Shown here piece by piece: positions 5,826 to 12,122 of a DNA stretch of 12,122 nucleotides. Numbering within the stretch: position 1 is the stretch's first letter; every line of letters starts with the position of its first letter. The notes under the pieces were generated by a model. It had not been told where the DNA came from. It was given only the letters and a program-made list of their open reading frames with translations, and did not search any database. The translations under genes and the position numbers were made by a program. This stretch comes from Bacillus pseudomycoides DSM 12442 (GTDB lineage Bacteria; Bacillota; Bacilli; Bacillales; Bacillaceae_G), in contig NZ_CM000745.1 of NCBI RefSeq assembly GCF_000161455.1, forward strand, positions 4,761,145 to 4,773,266, written 5' to 3'.

Positions 5826-7706
5826 ATGAATATCCCTGTTACTATTAATATCCCATATCTTTGGAATGGAGAAATTATTACAAAAAATGATTGGGCTCCA
5901 ATCACATTTCTTGTTGGTCCCAATGGTACGGGAAAAACACAATTTGCTGAAAATATTAGACACCAATTAAATTCTAATGGGGTTAATACAAGATATTTAA
6001 ATGCAGAAAGACTAGCGGGATTAGAGAAACAACATTATACATATTTTTCACACGGGTCACCACTAGAAAGAGGGCTTGATATTGCTCAGTTCAATGATCT
6101 GAAGTCTTATGGGAAAGATTATGGTCTGGCTGCTGATGCTTGGATTATTCTAAAAGAGAAATTAGATGTTAGATTAAGGATAGAGGCTGTTTTGTCACAG
6201 TTTTTTGGGAGGACTCTAAGATTAAGTGAGGAGGGTGGATTCCTCAATCCAAAATTACAACTTCAAGGCAGTAATGGTGAATATGGTTTCAGAAGTGGCG
6301 AGAGCCATGGACTTAAAGAACTTATCTCAATTCTTGCTTTTATTTACGATGATGAACATTCTTGTTTAATTCTAGATGAACCAGAACTACACTTACATCC
6401 TCAATATCAAAGTTTTTTATTATCCGAAATTAGAAAGGTATCTGGCGATCCGCTTGTGAATCCTGATAAGAAATCGTTTGTTATAATAACTCACTCTCCC
6501 TTTTTCATTGATATAAATAATATTGATGATTTGAAAAATCTTCTCATTTTTCAGCCAACAAAGAAACCAGTGTGGATTTCGGACTTAGACGAAGATGACG
6601 TTTATAGAATTAATAAGGTTTTGCCGAGACTAAATACACATCATAAACAATTTTTCTTTGCAACAAAACCAATTTTTGTAGAAGGATATACAGATCAAAT
6701 ATTACTAAATACTATCCAAGATAAAAGAAAACAGGGTATTGGTGTTCGTGGAATTTCTATAATAGATGTTGGTGGGAAAAATGAAGTAGATGCCTTCTAC
6801 CGTCTTTCAAAAAAACTGAATTTGGATAGTAGAGCTATTGTTGATTATGATGTCATCTTTGATGGGAAATTAAAACAAACAGCCAGCCAAGATCCCCAAG
6901 TCATTAATTACTTAAGTAATGAAGGTATTGGACAAGATTTAATGCAGGTAATCGGAACCCTTCTTAACACAATTGACCCATTGACCGATAGTTTACTTGA
7001 ACTCGATTTAGATTTACTAGATCAGTACCCTGAGTTGAAGCAACTGATTGAGAAGATTTCAAATGTGACGAGTGTAGAAGCAAAAAGACGAGCAACGTTA
7101 CTGGGGGTATTAAGGAATGAGCTTATTATAAGAGACTTAGTGCCTCATAAAATCCAGAATATCAATTTGATTATTGGTAAAACACGGAAAATTATTGATG
7201 CATTTAAAAAAGCAAACATATTTGTTCTCCCAAAGGGAGAGCTAGAAAACTACCTTCCGTCATACGAAGGAAATCCATATAACATTTCTGATAATGAAAA
7301 ATCTAGATTATTGGAGTGTGAGAGGGAATTTTTGCTATCAGCAACATTAGACGAAGATACATTTATTGAACGCTATGGCGAATTAATAACAATTATTGAT
7401 GAAGCATGTGAAACTATATCCATTGATTTGGGACCTCTAATAAATGCTGCTCTTGGTGATTTTATTCATCATATTCAAAAAGAATTCAAGTTAAAGAGAA
7501 TAATGGATGTAGAATCGATAAAAACAAATAACATGTTATCTTGGCAATTATATAGTAGGGTAATCAGCAATATTACTTTTACTAGAAGTGATGATACGTC
7601 TTTTGTTTGTAGAATTCAACTTAATGAAAATATTGATAGTAGTCAAACTCTATACTCCTTTACAGAAACAACTGTTCCATCAAATTTTAATATTAACGAA
7701 GAGTAG
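5826..7706 (+). CDS. OLD-family ATPase/TOPRIM nuclease
   Basis: The product is 626 aa, starting at ATG 5826 nine bases after GGAGG (5812-5816). The N-terminal ABC-type ATPase domain shows Walker A GPNGTGKT (31-38), a signature-like SGESHGLKE (157-165), Walker B LILDEPELHLHP (181-192) and the switch histidine in ITHSP (H223). A TOPRIM nuclease domain follows: FVEGYTDQIL (E286), DVGGKNEV (314-321), IVDYD (D340, D342) and KGELENYLP (470-478), the late acidic motif seen in OLD/GajA enzymes. A helical domain separates D342 from that motif, and about 140 residues follow it. The family couples ATP-regulated assembly to metal-dependent DNA nicking; members include P2 Old and the GajA subunit of Gabija, with anti-phage roles. 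No UvrD/GajB helicase gene is adjacent on either side, so this fits a stand-alone OLD or a partner not yet known. All key residues are present, so the enzyme is probably active. Confidence 0.92.
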   Translation: MNIPVTINIPYLWNGEIITKNDWAPITFLVGPNGTGKTQFAENIRHQLNSNGVNTRYLNAERLAGLEKQHYTYFSHGSPLERGLDIAQFNDLKSYGKDYGLAADAWIILKEKLDVRLRIEAVLSQFFGRTLRLSEEGGFLNPKLQLQGSNGEYGFRSGESHGLKELISILAFIYDDEHSCLILDEPELHLHPQYQSFLLSEIRKVSGDPLVNPDKKSFVIITHSPFFIDINNIDDLKNLLIFQPTKKPVWISDLDEDDVYRINKVLPRLNTHHKQFFFATKPIFVEGYTDQILLNTIQDKRKQGIGVRGISIIDVGGKNEVDAFYRLSKKLNLDSRAIVDYDVIFDGKLKQTASQDPQVINYLSNEGIGQDLMQVIGTLLNTIDPLTDSLLELDLDLLDQYPELKQLIEKISNVTSVEAKRRATLLGVLRNELIIRDLVPHKIQNINLIIGKTRKIIDAFKKANIFVLPKGELENYLPSYEGNPYNISDNEKSRLLECEREFLLSATLDEDTFIERYGELITIIDEACETISIDLGPLINAALGDFIHHIQKEFKLKRIMDVESIKTNNMLSWQLYSRVISNITFTRSDDTSFVCRIQLNENIDSSQTLYSFTETTVPSNFNINEE

Positions 7707-7740
7707 CAGCTAATTTTATTTTTTCACTAAAAAAACTAAT

Positions 7741-7791
7741 AACTTAAGCCACTCCTTGTTTAACTCAAGGAGTGGCTTAAGTTAAACAAGG
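7741..7791. terminator. post-OLD hairpin with two competing stems
   Basis: Stem 1 pairs 7741-7758 with 7766-7783 (18 perfect bp, 7-base loop). Stem 2 pairs CCTTGTTTAACT at 7754-7765 with AGTTAAACAAGG at 7780-7791 (12 perfect bp). The two share bases and cannot form together. No T-run follows on the plus strand; on the minus strand TTATTAGTTTTTTT follows. The element lies 35 bases after the OLD stop codon. Confidence 0.6.
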
Positions 7792-7819
7792 AAAATCGCT
7801 TATTGAGAACAATAAATAA

Positions 7820-7852
7820 GTAAAAAGGACCAAAACACTTGTCCTTTTACTA
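7820..7852 (+). terminator. probable second hairpin terminator after the OLD gene
   Basis: AAAAGGAC at 7823-7830 pairs with GTCCTTTT at 7841-7848 around a 10-base loop; further pairing outward (GTA/TAC) needs a one-base bulge. The right arm itself supplies the T-run. It resembles a bidirectional terminator and lies about 115 bases after the OLD stop. Confidence 0.5.
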
Positions 7853-7899
7853 TATTTAAAATTTAATAATTCTATTGTCATTCTACACTTGTAGTGAAC

Positions 7900-8695
7900 C
7901 GGTAAAGATCTAAAGCTAGCCACACAAGAAGAACTACGACAAGCAATGATTGAATCTGGGGCAAAGCGAATAGCTACGAAGGCGTCTAAGGCACTAGCAG
8001 AAGTAACAGCAAAGTCTATAACAATTGATGTCCCTCATTTAGTTGGAAGACAAAATTGGGTAATTGAGGAAGCGTTACGTATTGAAGAAAGTATTAAAGG
8101 GATTGACAATCACATCCAAGAACTACTTCACGGAAATTCAAGCAAAGGTATTAAACCTCATCCTTATACAGAGTTATTATACTCTTTCCCTTTTATGAGC
8201 GATAATTGGGCCTGTACCCTTATCGGAGCCATTGGTGATGTTGAACGATTTAATACATATAAATACCTTGGTGTTTCGGCTGAAAATAAACAATCAGGGA
8301 CATCAGTAAAGGGTACGAGAATGACCTTTAGTGGCGTTCGGGATGCACGTCGTGTTCTCTTTCAAATGGCGATGATTATCATTGCGATGAAAAAGCAACC
8401 GTCCGTATTCAGCTCCTATTATCATCGTCTAGTAGAACGTAAAATGAATGGAAAAACAGCAATTGGGCATATTTGTGGAAAGATTGCCAAAATCCTTTAT
8501 ATGATGCTTAAAACGGGGCAAAAATATGACCCTATAAAACACGCACAAGCAACAGGTATTCCTTGGGATTCTGTTTATGACAAAAGAACAAAAAATGTCA
8601 ACTCGGAGAAGTTTTATCAAGAAGCATTAAAGCTTGCGGGAGATTCAACATCTGACGATGTTGAATTAATTGAAACAGATGTTGATTTAAAATAA
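7900..8695 (+). pseudogene. 5'-truncated IS110-family transposase
   Basis: The frame opens after a TGA at 7895-7897; readable homology starts by about 7907 (DLKLATQEELRQAM) and runs to TAA at 8693-8695. A nominal ATG at 7946 gives 249 aa but has no ribosome binding site. The retained part is the C-terminal Transposase_20 domain: LLYSFPFMSDNWACTLIGAI resembles the family's LLxSIPGIGxxxAxxLLAEI, then GDVERFNTYKYLGV, then KQSGTSVKGTRMT, which holds the serine motif needed for catalysis. The N-terminal RuvC-like DEDD domain (roughly 150-180 residues) and the 5' non-coding end that encodes the bridge RNA in IS110-group elements are missing, so it cannot transpose. It ends only 31 bases before the grpB-like ATG/ribosome-binding-site region, so insertion or deletion removed whatever preceded grpB. 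Confidence 0.82.
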
Positions 8696-8739
8696 AGTTT
8701 GATAAAAACGACTTACTAAGTAAAATGGAGGAATATATT

Positions 8740-9324
8740 GTGGGTAAGAGTTTATCAGAAATGTCACTTGAGGAATTGTGGGAACTGTTTCCGATTATAC
8801 TAAAAGAACATAATCCAATATGGAAAAATTGGTATTTACAAGAAGAAAAACTACTTAACAACATAATCGGTAATCAATATGTTGAACGAATCAATCACAT
8901 AGGAAGTACTTCTGTTAACGGGTTATTAGCAAAACCAACGATAGATATATTGCTTGAAATAACAGCAGATTGTGATTTGAAGTTTTTAGTGAATGTGTTG
9001 GAGAAAAAGGGATATATTTTTGAAAAGCAACCACAAAAGCCTTCACCTCATATGATGTTTATGAAAGGTTATACAGAAAAAGGATTTGCCGAAAAAGTAT
9101 TTCATCTTCATGTTAGGTATATAGGGGATTGGAATGAATTATATTTTAGAGATTTTTTACGACTGCATAAAGATGTTGCCCAAGAATATAGTAACTTAAA
9201 AGTGAGCTTAATGGACAAATATGAACATGACAGAGACGGATATACGGAAGCAAAAACAGAGTTTATTAATACATACACTAAAATTGCAAAAACGGAATTT
9301 GAATACAAATATACCCCAAACTAA
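8740..9324 (+). CDS. GrpB/UPF0157 family protein
   Basis: The product is 194 aa from GTG 8740. I choose this start because GGAGG at 8727-8731 lies 8 bases before it, whereas the in-frame ATG at 8725 would place its own codons over the ribosome binding site. Family landmarks are INHIGSTSVNGLLAKPTIDI (residues 51-70), FHLHV (121-125) and YFRDFLRLHKDVAQEYSNLK (135-154). The HIGST and D-I-L elements resemble a nucleotidyltransferase-fold active site. GrpB proteins are small cytosolic proteins of unproven activity, usually grouped with nucleotidyltransferases; the name does not imply a link to GrpE. Length is normal for the family and nothing is truncated. The gene follows the IS110 remnant closely and is terminated by the bidirectional hairpin at 9521. 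Confidence 0.9.
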   Translation: MGKSLSEMSLEELWELFPIILKEHNPIWKNWYLQEEKLLNNIIGNQYVERINHIGSTSVNGLLAKPTIDILLEITADCDLKFLVNVLEKKGYIFEKQPQKPSPHMMFMKGYTEKGFAEKVFHLHVRYIGDWNELYFRDFLRLHKDVAQEYSNLKVSLMDKYEHDRDGYTEAKTEFINTYTKIAKTEFEYKYTPN

Positions 9325-9374
9325 TAAGCATTTTATTTCAAAGCTCATTAAGACATAAAAAATACTAATCTCCA

Positions 9375-9456
9375 GTAAGTGTTTTAAAAGGTAAAAAACA
9401 GCTATTTCCAAGAGGAATTTTTTATTTTCCTTTTTTTAAGCACTACACTACATTAA
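9375..9456. repeat. dispersed structured repeat, copy A (internally deleted)
   Basis: It starts GTAAGTGTTTTAAAAGGTAA and ends GCACTACACTACATTAA. It matches the element at 11657-11762 in the same orientation but lacks about 25-30 central bases (after ACAGC) and has a decayed right half of the CCAAGAGGA hairpin (followed by a T-rich stretch). It is a short non-coding element in an intergenic position, probably one of the B. cereus-group repeat families, though I cannot name which. Confidence 0.6.
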
Positions 9457-9520
9457 AAAATAGTTGTAGACTGAAAAGGTGTTTTCTGTACAGAATTCAA
9501 TAACATATGGAAGAATAAGG

Positions 9521-9553
9521 AAAAAGTCTCGGTGACCAAACCGAGACTTTTTT
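9521..9553. terminator. bidirectional terminator between convergent genes
   Basis: A 12-bp perfect stem (AAAAAGTCTCGG at 9521-9532 with CCGAGACTTTTT at 9541-9552) closes an 8-base loop. The flanking A and T runs give a U-tail in both directions, so it serves the grpB-like gene on the plus strand and the hydrolase gene on the minus strand. Confidence 0.88.
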
Positions 9554-9701
9554 GACCATGTGATAGAACGTGAATTAGAACCATCAAATTCCCTATTCTT
9601 TAGGATATAGTTATTTCATATCTAGTATGCTTAACGATGTATATGTAAATAATTGCTCCACAAAACATATATAAGTTTATTTGTTAGATAAAATCTAACT
9701 A

Positions 9702-10514
9702 TTATCCATACGAAACTTCCTCATACTCATGTAGAGAAGAGTCTCTAAGAAAATCGAGGACCATCTCATTGAAAATATCTTTTCTCATTACATTAAGTGG
9801 ATCGAATGCATCTTGGAATAAAGCAAGTGTGCTATTTGGGATATGCTGGTGAATTGTTTTAGCTGCTTTTCCTTCATCAACACCTGTTACAACTTTTCCT
9901 GCTCCAGATAGAATTAGAGTAGGGGATTGAATGAGATGTAATAAAGAAGTATGAACAGGAAATTTTGCTTTTTTCATCATTAATAACATTTTTTTGTCTA
10001 TTGAAAATGAATCGCGTAGTATTTGTTGCGTGTACGGTTCGTGTTTGTAAAATTTCATCATTAAATCAATAATTGTTGAATAGGGCAGCAAACTAAAGAT
10101 GAAATTGGAAAATTGAAGTACCCATTTAGAAGTTTTAGTTGGGAATTCACTATAGCTATTAGAAATGACCAATTTTTTTACATAGGAAGGATGATGAATG
10201 GCTACTAATGTCGCAAGAATTGCTCCTTGTGAAACGCCGATTACATGAAGAGATGTGTGACATAGTGTATCTAAAAATGAAATGATATCAGATACGATTA
10301 AGTCGTAATCATATACATTACCAGGAAAGGTTTTTATCGATTCTCCATGACCACGATAATCGAGAAGAATCATCTGATATTCTTTAGAAAATGATTCGAT
10401 TTGTGGTTTCCACATCTTCCAAGATGCCCCGCTTCCGTGTAAAAAAAGGATTGGTTCCCCTTGTCCAAAAGACTCGTAGTGAAATTCACCGTTTTTTGTT
10501 TTAATAATTGGCAT
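9702..10514 (-). CDS. alpha/beta hydrolase fold protein, atypical triad
   Basis: The product is 270 aa; the ATG is preceded on the minus strand by AAGGGGGG with a 7-base spacer. The fold is clear: LFLHGSGASWKMW at 23-35 (oxyanion HG at 26-27), ILLDYRGHGES at 49-59, and the nucleophile elbow GVSQG at 93-97 with S95. A helical cap follows (~125-190). Where the acid is normally found (G-x-x-D-x-V), the protein has GAGKVV (204-209) with no Asp. Where the catalytic His is expected (aGHxxN) it has DAFDPLN (235-241), with F237 in the His position. D213 or H222/H224 could substitute, or the protein may be a catalytically altered member. Homologous enzymes cleave esters or C-C bonds in the cytosol; there is no signal peptide and the substrate is unknown. 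A dyad at 10542 lies just upstream of the ribosome binding site. It is probably monocistronic. Confidence 0.87.
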   Translation of the reverse strand: MPIIKTKNGEFHYESFGQGEPILFLHGSGASWKMWKPQIESFSKEYQMILLDYRGHGESIKTFPGNVYDYDLIVSDIISFLDTLCHTSLHVIGVSQGAILATLVAIHHPSYVKKLVISNSYSEFPTKTSKWVLQFSNFIFSLLPYSTIIDLMMKFYKHEPYTQQILRDSFSIDKKMLLMMKKAKFPVHTSLLHLIQSPTLILSGAGKVVTGVDEGKAAKTIHQHIPNSTLALFQDAFDPLNVMRKDIFNEMVLDFLRDSSLHEYEEVSYG

Positions 10515-10541
10515 GAATAAGCCCCCCTTTTTTCAGTTAAC

Positions 10542-10559
10542 AAAAGTAAGATTACTTTT
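10542..10559. promoter_or_regulatory. candidate operator of the hydrolase gene
   Basis: AAAAGTAA (10542-10549), GA, TTACTTTT (10552-10559) is a perfect 8-bp dyad with a 2-base centre. It lies 28-45 bases before the hydrolase ATG, between the ribosome binding site and a weak minus-strand promoter (TTGATT at 10583-10588, 17 bases, TACTTT at 10560-10565). This form and placement suit a TetR- or MarR-type repressor site. No regulator gene is present in the window. Confidence 0.4.
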
Positions 10560-10848
10560 AAAGTACAATATATGGAATATATAATCAATATAATTTTGAA
10601 ATATTTATCTCATCTCATTTCAAAATTTCAAAGTGTGTCCGCTTTAATCGTGAGATGCGTTTTCATACGTTTGATAGAATAAACCCTACTATCTAGTCTA
10701 ATACTTTATTTTAATAAAATTTCTTTTCTCTAAATAAAAACTATTCATTAGTCTAAATTCTTATTTAATTAATACAGGAAAATAAAAATAAAGGGATCCT
10801 ATTAAACCAGCGATACTCAGTCTAGAACATTTTTTTAATCAAACACAC

Positions 10849-10881
10849 ACAAAAAAGCTTGGGATTTCCAAGCTTTTTTGT
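10849..10881. terminator. bidirectional terminator after the BltD-like gene
   Basis: A 14-bp perfect stem (ACAAAAAAGCTTGG at 10849-10862 with CCAAGCTTTTTTGT at 10868-10881) closes a 5-base loop. The stem carries A and T runs, so it can terminate in both directions. It lies about 70 bases past the stop codon of the minus-strand acetyltransferase gene, its likely client. Confidence 0.85.
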
Positions 10882-10951
10882 CTTTAATGAGTTGTTCTAA
10901 TTTAATTAAAAAATCCTGTTAAAGCAATAAGGATTTGATTTCAACTGGCTC

Positions 10952-11401
10952 TCATTTAATTGTGTACTTAAATAAGAGTTCTCCATTATTTAGGTCTCTT
11001 TCATTCATGAATTCGAACCCTATACTTTCGTATAAGCTATAAGCTGTTCTGTTTTCCTCAGTGATACTTAAATATATAACGTTTACCCCATATTCTTTTG
11101 AAGCTATATCAATAAGTTTCATCATAGCAATTTTCCCATAGCCTTTGCCTTGATATTTTTCATCTATCATTATTCTATCAATCCAAGTATCTTTATTAGG
11201 ACCAAAAGAACCGTACATAGCAAATCCAATAATTTCTTCATCATAATATATAGCTACTGGATGCCATTCACGATGGGTATTAGCTTCATTTAAACATTCA
11301 TCTACGGTTTCAATAAATTTTTCTTGTCCAGACTTTAATTTTATATTTCTAACTTTGAATTCATTAGTATCATCTATATTTTTAAAATGCACATTACTCA
11401 T
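10952..11401 (-). CDS. GNAT acetyltransferase, BltD-like (spermine/spermidine)
   Basis: The product is 149 aa, the usual size for BltD/PaiA-type enzymes. The ATG at 11401 is preceded by GGAGG (plus-strand 11414-11418) at a 12-base spacing. The GNAT features are complete: HPVAIYYDEEIIGFAMYG (strands 2-4, about residues 47-64), WIDRIMIDEKYQGKGYGK (73-90, with the Q-G-K-G-Y-G acetyl-CoA loop), VIYLSITEENRTAYSLYESI and GFEF (motif B). The N-terminus (NIKLKSGQEKFIETVDECLNEA) and the LDRFFIDERYQGKG-like core resemble Bacillus subtilis BltD, which acetylates spermine and spermidine with acetyl-CoA to lower polyamine levels. The polyamine substrate is inferred from this resemblance. No Blt-type efflux gene is adjacent, unlike the blt-bltD pair. 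It is terminated by the hairpin at 10849. Confidence 0.85.
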   Translation of the reverse strand: MSNVHFKNIDDTNEFKVRNIKLKSGQEKFIETVDECLNEANTHREWHPVAIYYDEEIIGFAMYGSFGPNKDTWIDRIMIDEKYQGKGYGKIAMMKLIDIASKEYGVNVIYLSITEENRTAYSLYESIGFEFMNERDLNNGELLFKYTIK

Positions 11402-11560
11402 GTATTAACTATACCTCCACCACTTAAATCTTATTTAATTATCTGCCCGTTTGTTGAAGAATTAAATTTTCTAAATCTTTGACTATATTTTACCATAAAA
11501 TGATACAAACCCTTGTGTTTTCTCATAACAGACTAAAATTGACATACCAAGAAACAAATG

Positions 11561-11624
11561 AAATAGCACCCTAATTCGCACGATGACAATATCTATTGTC
11601 AAGATGCTATTTCGGGTGCTATTT
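11561..11624. repeat. 64-base nested inverted repeat (structured element)
   Basis: Outer arms AAATAGCACCC (11561-11571) and GGGTGCTATTT (11614-11624) are perfectly complementary. Inside, TGACAATA (11584-11591) pairs with TATTGTCA (11594-11601) around a 2-base loop, and GCA (11578-11580) can pair with TGC (11605-11607). The result is a long interrupted hairpin with a symmetric internal loop. No T-run follows beyond ATTTTAAG. It looks like a dispersed repeat or a small structured RNA, not a simple terminator. Confidence 0.6.
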
Positions 11625-11656
11625 TAAGTCTAACAGAGGAAAAATAAGATTAGCCT

Positions 11657-11762
11657 GTAAGTGTTTTAAAAAGTAAAAAACAGCTGTTTTCGGCACAAAA
11701 ATAGTGCTATTTCCAAGAGGACTTTTTTTATTTTCCTCTTGGAAAACACTACACTACATTAA
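11657..11762. repeat. dispersed structured repeat, copy B (full)
   Basis: It runs from GTAAGTGTTTTAAAAAGTAA to CACTACACTACATTAA. Near its ends AGTGTTTT and AAAACACT are inverted repeats. Inside are the palindrome AACAGCTGTT, a small GGCAC/GTGCT-type stem, and a 9-bp hairpin CCAAGAGGA/TCCTCTTGG around a T-rich loop. Copy A at 9375 has the same ends with a central deletion. The element is non-coding and may act as a terminator for the YolD-like gene on the minus strand. Confidence 0.65.
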
Positions 11763-11824
11763 TATAACTTAATCATAATAGCATGAAGTGTTCACATAGT
11801 GGATGCTTTTTATTTTGTAGACGA

Positions 11825-12122
11825 TTATGTATATTTTATATCTGTTACATGATTAACTTTTATATAAAATACATTATCATGTTGATTCCTAATTCTTAAT
11901 TCATTACAAATCATGTCGTAGTAATGAATATAACCCACTTCGGAATATACTTTGTTCTTTTTTTGGTATGAAATACTTACTTGCTTATTTTCAGCCATTG
12001 CACAACACACTATTTCATTTATAAGTTCTAATTTTTGCTCATCTAAAATGGGCATCGGTACTTCATTTTGTTTTTCATACAATTCATTTAATCCTTCAAA
12101 CTGTTCTTTTATTGCTGAGAAT
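11825..12122 (-). CDS. YolD-like protein, 5' end beyond window
   Basis: The frame is open from the right edge of the window (minus strand) to the stop at 11825, giving about 98 visible residues. An internal TTG at 12082 is not a credible start: the upstream codons FSAIKEQFEGLNEL continue a typical YolD sequence. Family features are VPMPILDEQKLELINEIV, the helix CCAMAENKQVSISYQ, and the strand-rich end GYIHYYDMICNELRIRNQ and FYIKVNHVTDI, like the Sm-like barrel predicted for the family. YolD-like genes in Bacillus are often linked to a Y-family DNA polymerase gene (uvrX/yqjW) and damage-inducible control, so that gene may lie just outside, upstream. The missing N-terminus is probably only 10-25 residues. 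Confidence 0.85.
   Translation of the reverse strand, partial: FSAIKEQFEGLNELYEKQNEVPMPILDEQKLELINEIVCCAMAENKQVSISYQKKNKVYSEVGYIHYYDMICNELRIRNQHDNVFYIKVNHVTDIKYT

Larger units (their letters stand above)
9325..9701. other. 377-base convergent intergenic region
   Basis: It lies between the grpB-like gene and the alpha/beta hydrolase gene, which converge. It contains the dispersed repeat copy at 9375-9456, the bidirectional terminator at 9521-9553 and a small 7-bp hairpin GTTAGAT/ATCTAAC at 9683-9699 next to the hydrolase stop. No small gene is supported. Confidence 0.65.
10515..10951. other. 437-base intergenic region upstream of the hydrolase gene
   Basis: It contains the hydrolase leader with the AAAAGTAA dyad (10542-10559), a further 9-bp inverted repeat TTTTGAAAT/ATTTCAAAA at 10594-10602 and 10617-10625, and the terminator at 10849-10881. 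The stretch 10630-10845 is AT-rich and shows no gene, promoter or repeat I can support. Confidence 0.6.
11402..11824. other. 423-base intergenic region between two minus-strand genes
   Basis: It lies upstream of the BltD-like gene and downstream of the YolD-like gene. It holds the 64-base nested inverted repeat at 11561-11624 and dispersed repeat copy B at 11657-11762. Between 11420 and 11560 nothing beyond the expected but unresolved promoter of the acetyltransferase gene is seen. Confidence 0.6.

Noticed and set aside
5826..8695. A Gabija (GajA-GajB) operon.
   Set aside because: The gene after the OLD protein is an IS110 transposase fragment with no helicase motifs.
11825..12082. Starting the YolD-like gene at the TTG at 12082.
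   Set aside because: The upstream codons to the window edge are open and read as normal YolD sequence, so the gene is cut by the window, not started there.
1..12122. CRISPR arrays, tRNA or rRNA genes.
   Set aside because: No regularly spaced direct repeats, no cloverleaf with a CCA-ready acceptor and TTCGA-type arm, and no rRNA-like conserved blocks were seen on either strand.

Overview
The window looks like chromosomal or large-plasmid DNA of a low-GC Firmicute, most likely the Bacillus cereus group. The reasons are the strong AT bias, strong GGAGG-type ribosome binding sites with some TTG/GTG starts, a YolD-like protein, a BltD-like polyamine acetyltransferase, a GrpB/UPF0157 protein and short structured dispersed repeats of the kind common in that group. 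This placement is inferred from family resemblance; no search was run.

Layout: (1) Bases 2-499 hold the 3' part of a GNAT-type acetyltransferase gene, followed by a possible 30-codon ORF and a clear terminator. (2) Bases 719-7706 form an accessory block of four unrelated large genes: a two-helix membrane protein with MORN-like repeats (minus strand), then on the plus strand a 403-aa protein with a HEPN-like R-x5-H motif, a DUF4238 protein and a 626-aa OLD-family ATPase/TOPRIM nuclease. Each gene has its own ribosome binding site and long intergenic spacers, several with long perfect inverted repeats, so they look like independently expressed units and not one operon. (3) The block is scarred by mobile elements. 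An IS66 left end with the first ~26 codons of its tnpA is fused to an inverted internal piece of an IS1595-type transposase between the DUF4238 and OLD genes, and a 5'-truncated IS110-type transposase lies downstream of the OLD gene. (4) From about 8740 the content is ordinary Bacillus accessory/housekeeping genes: grpB-like (+), alpha/beta hydrolase (-), BltD-like acetyltransferase (-) and a YolD-like gene (-) that runs off the right edge. Between them lie bidirectional terminators and two copies of a structured dispersed repeat.

Biological reading: a transposon-remodelled island with one recognisable defence-type nuclease (OLD), one likely HEPN ribonuclease-like protein, one DUF4238 protein and one membrane MORN protein. 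OLD and HEPN proteins are established anti-phage or abortive-infection families, so the block is a candidate defence island. The sequence does not prove that the four genes act together. The most interesting unexplained non-coding signals are a 26-bp AT-only perfect palindrome just before the OLD ribosome binding site, two mutually exclusive hairpins after the OLD gene, a 19-bp perfect inverted repeat before the HEPN-like gene, and the paired dispersed repeats at 9375 and 11657.
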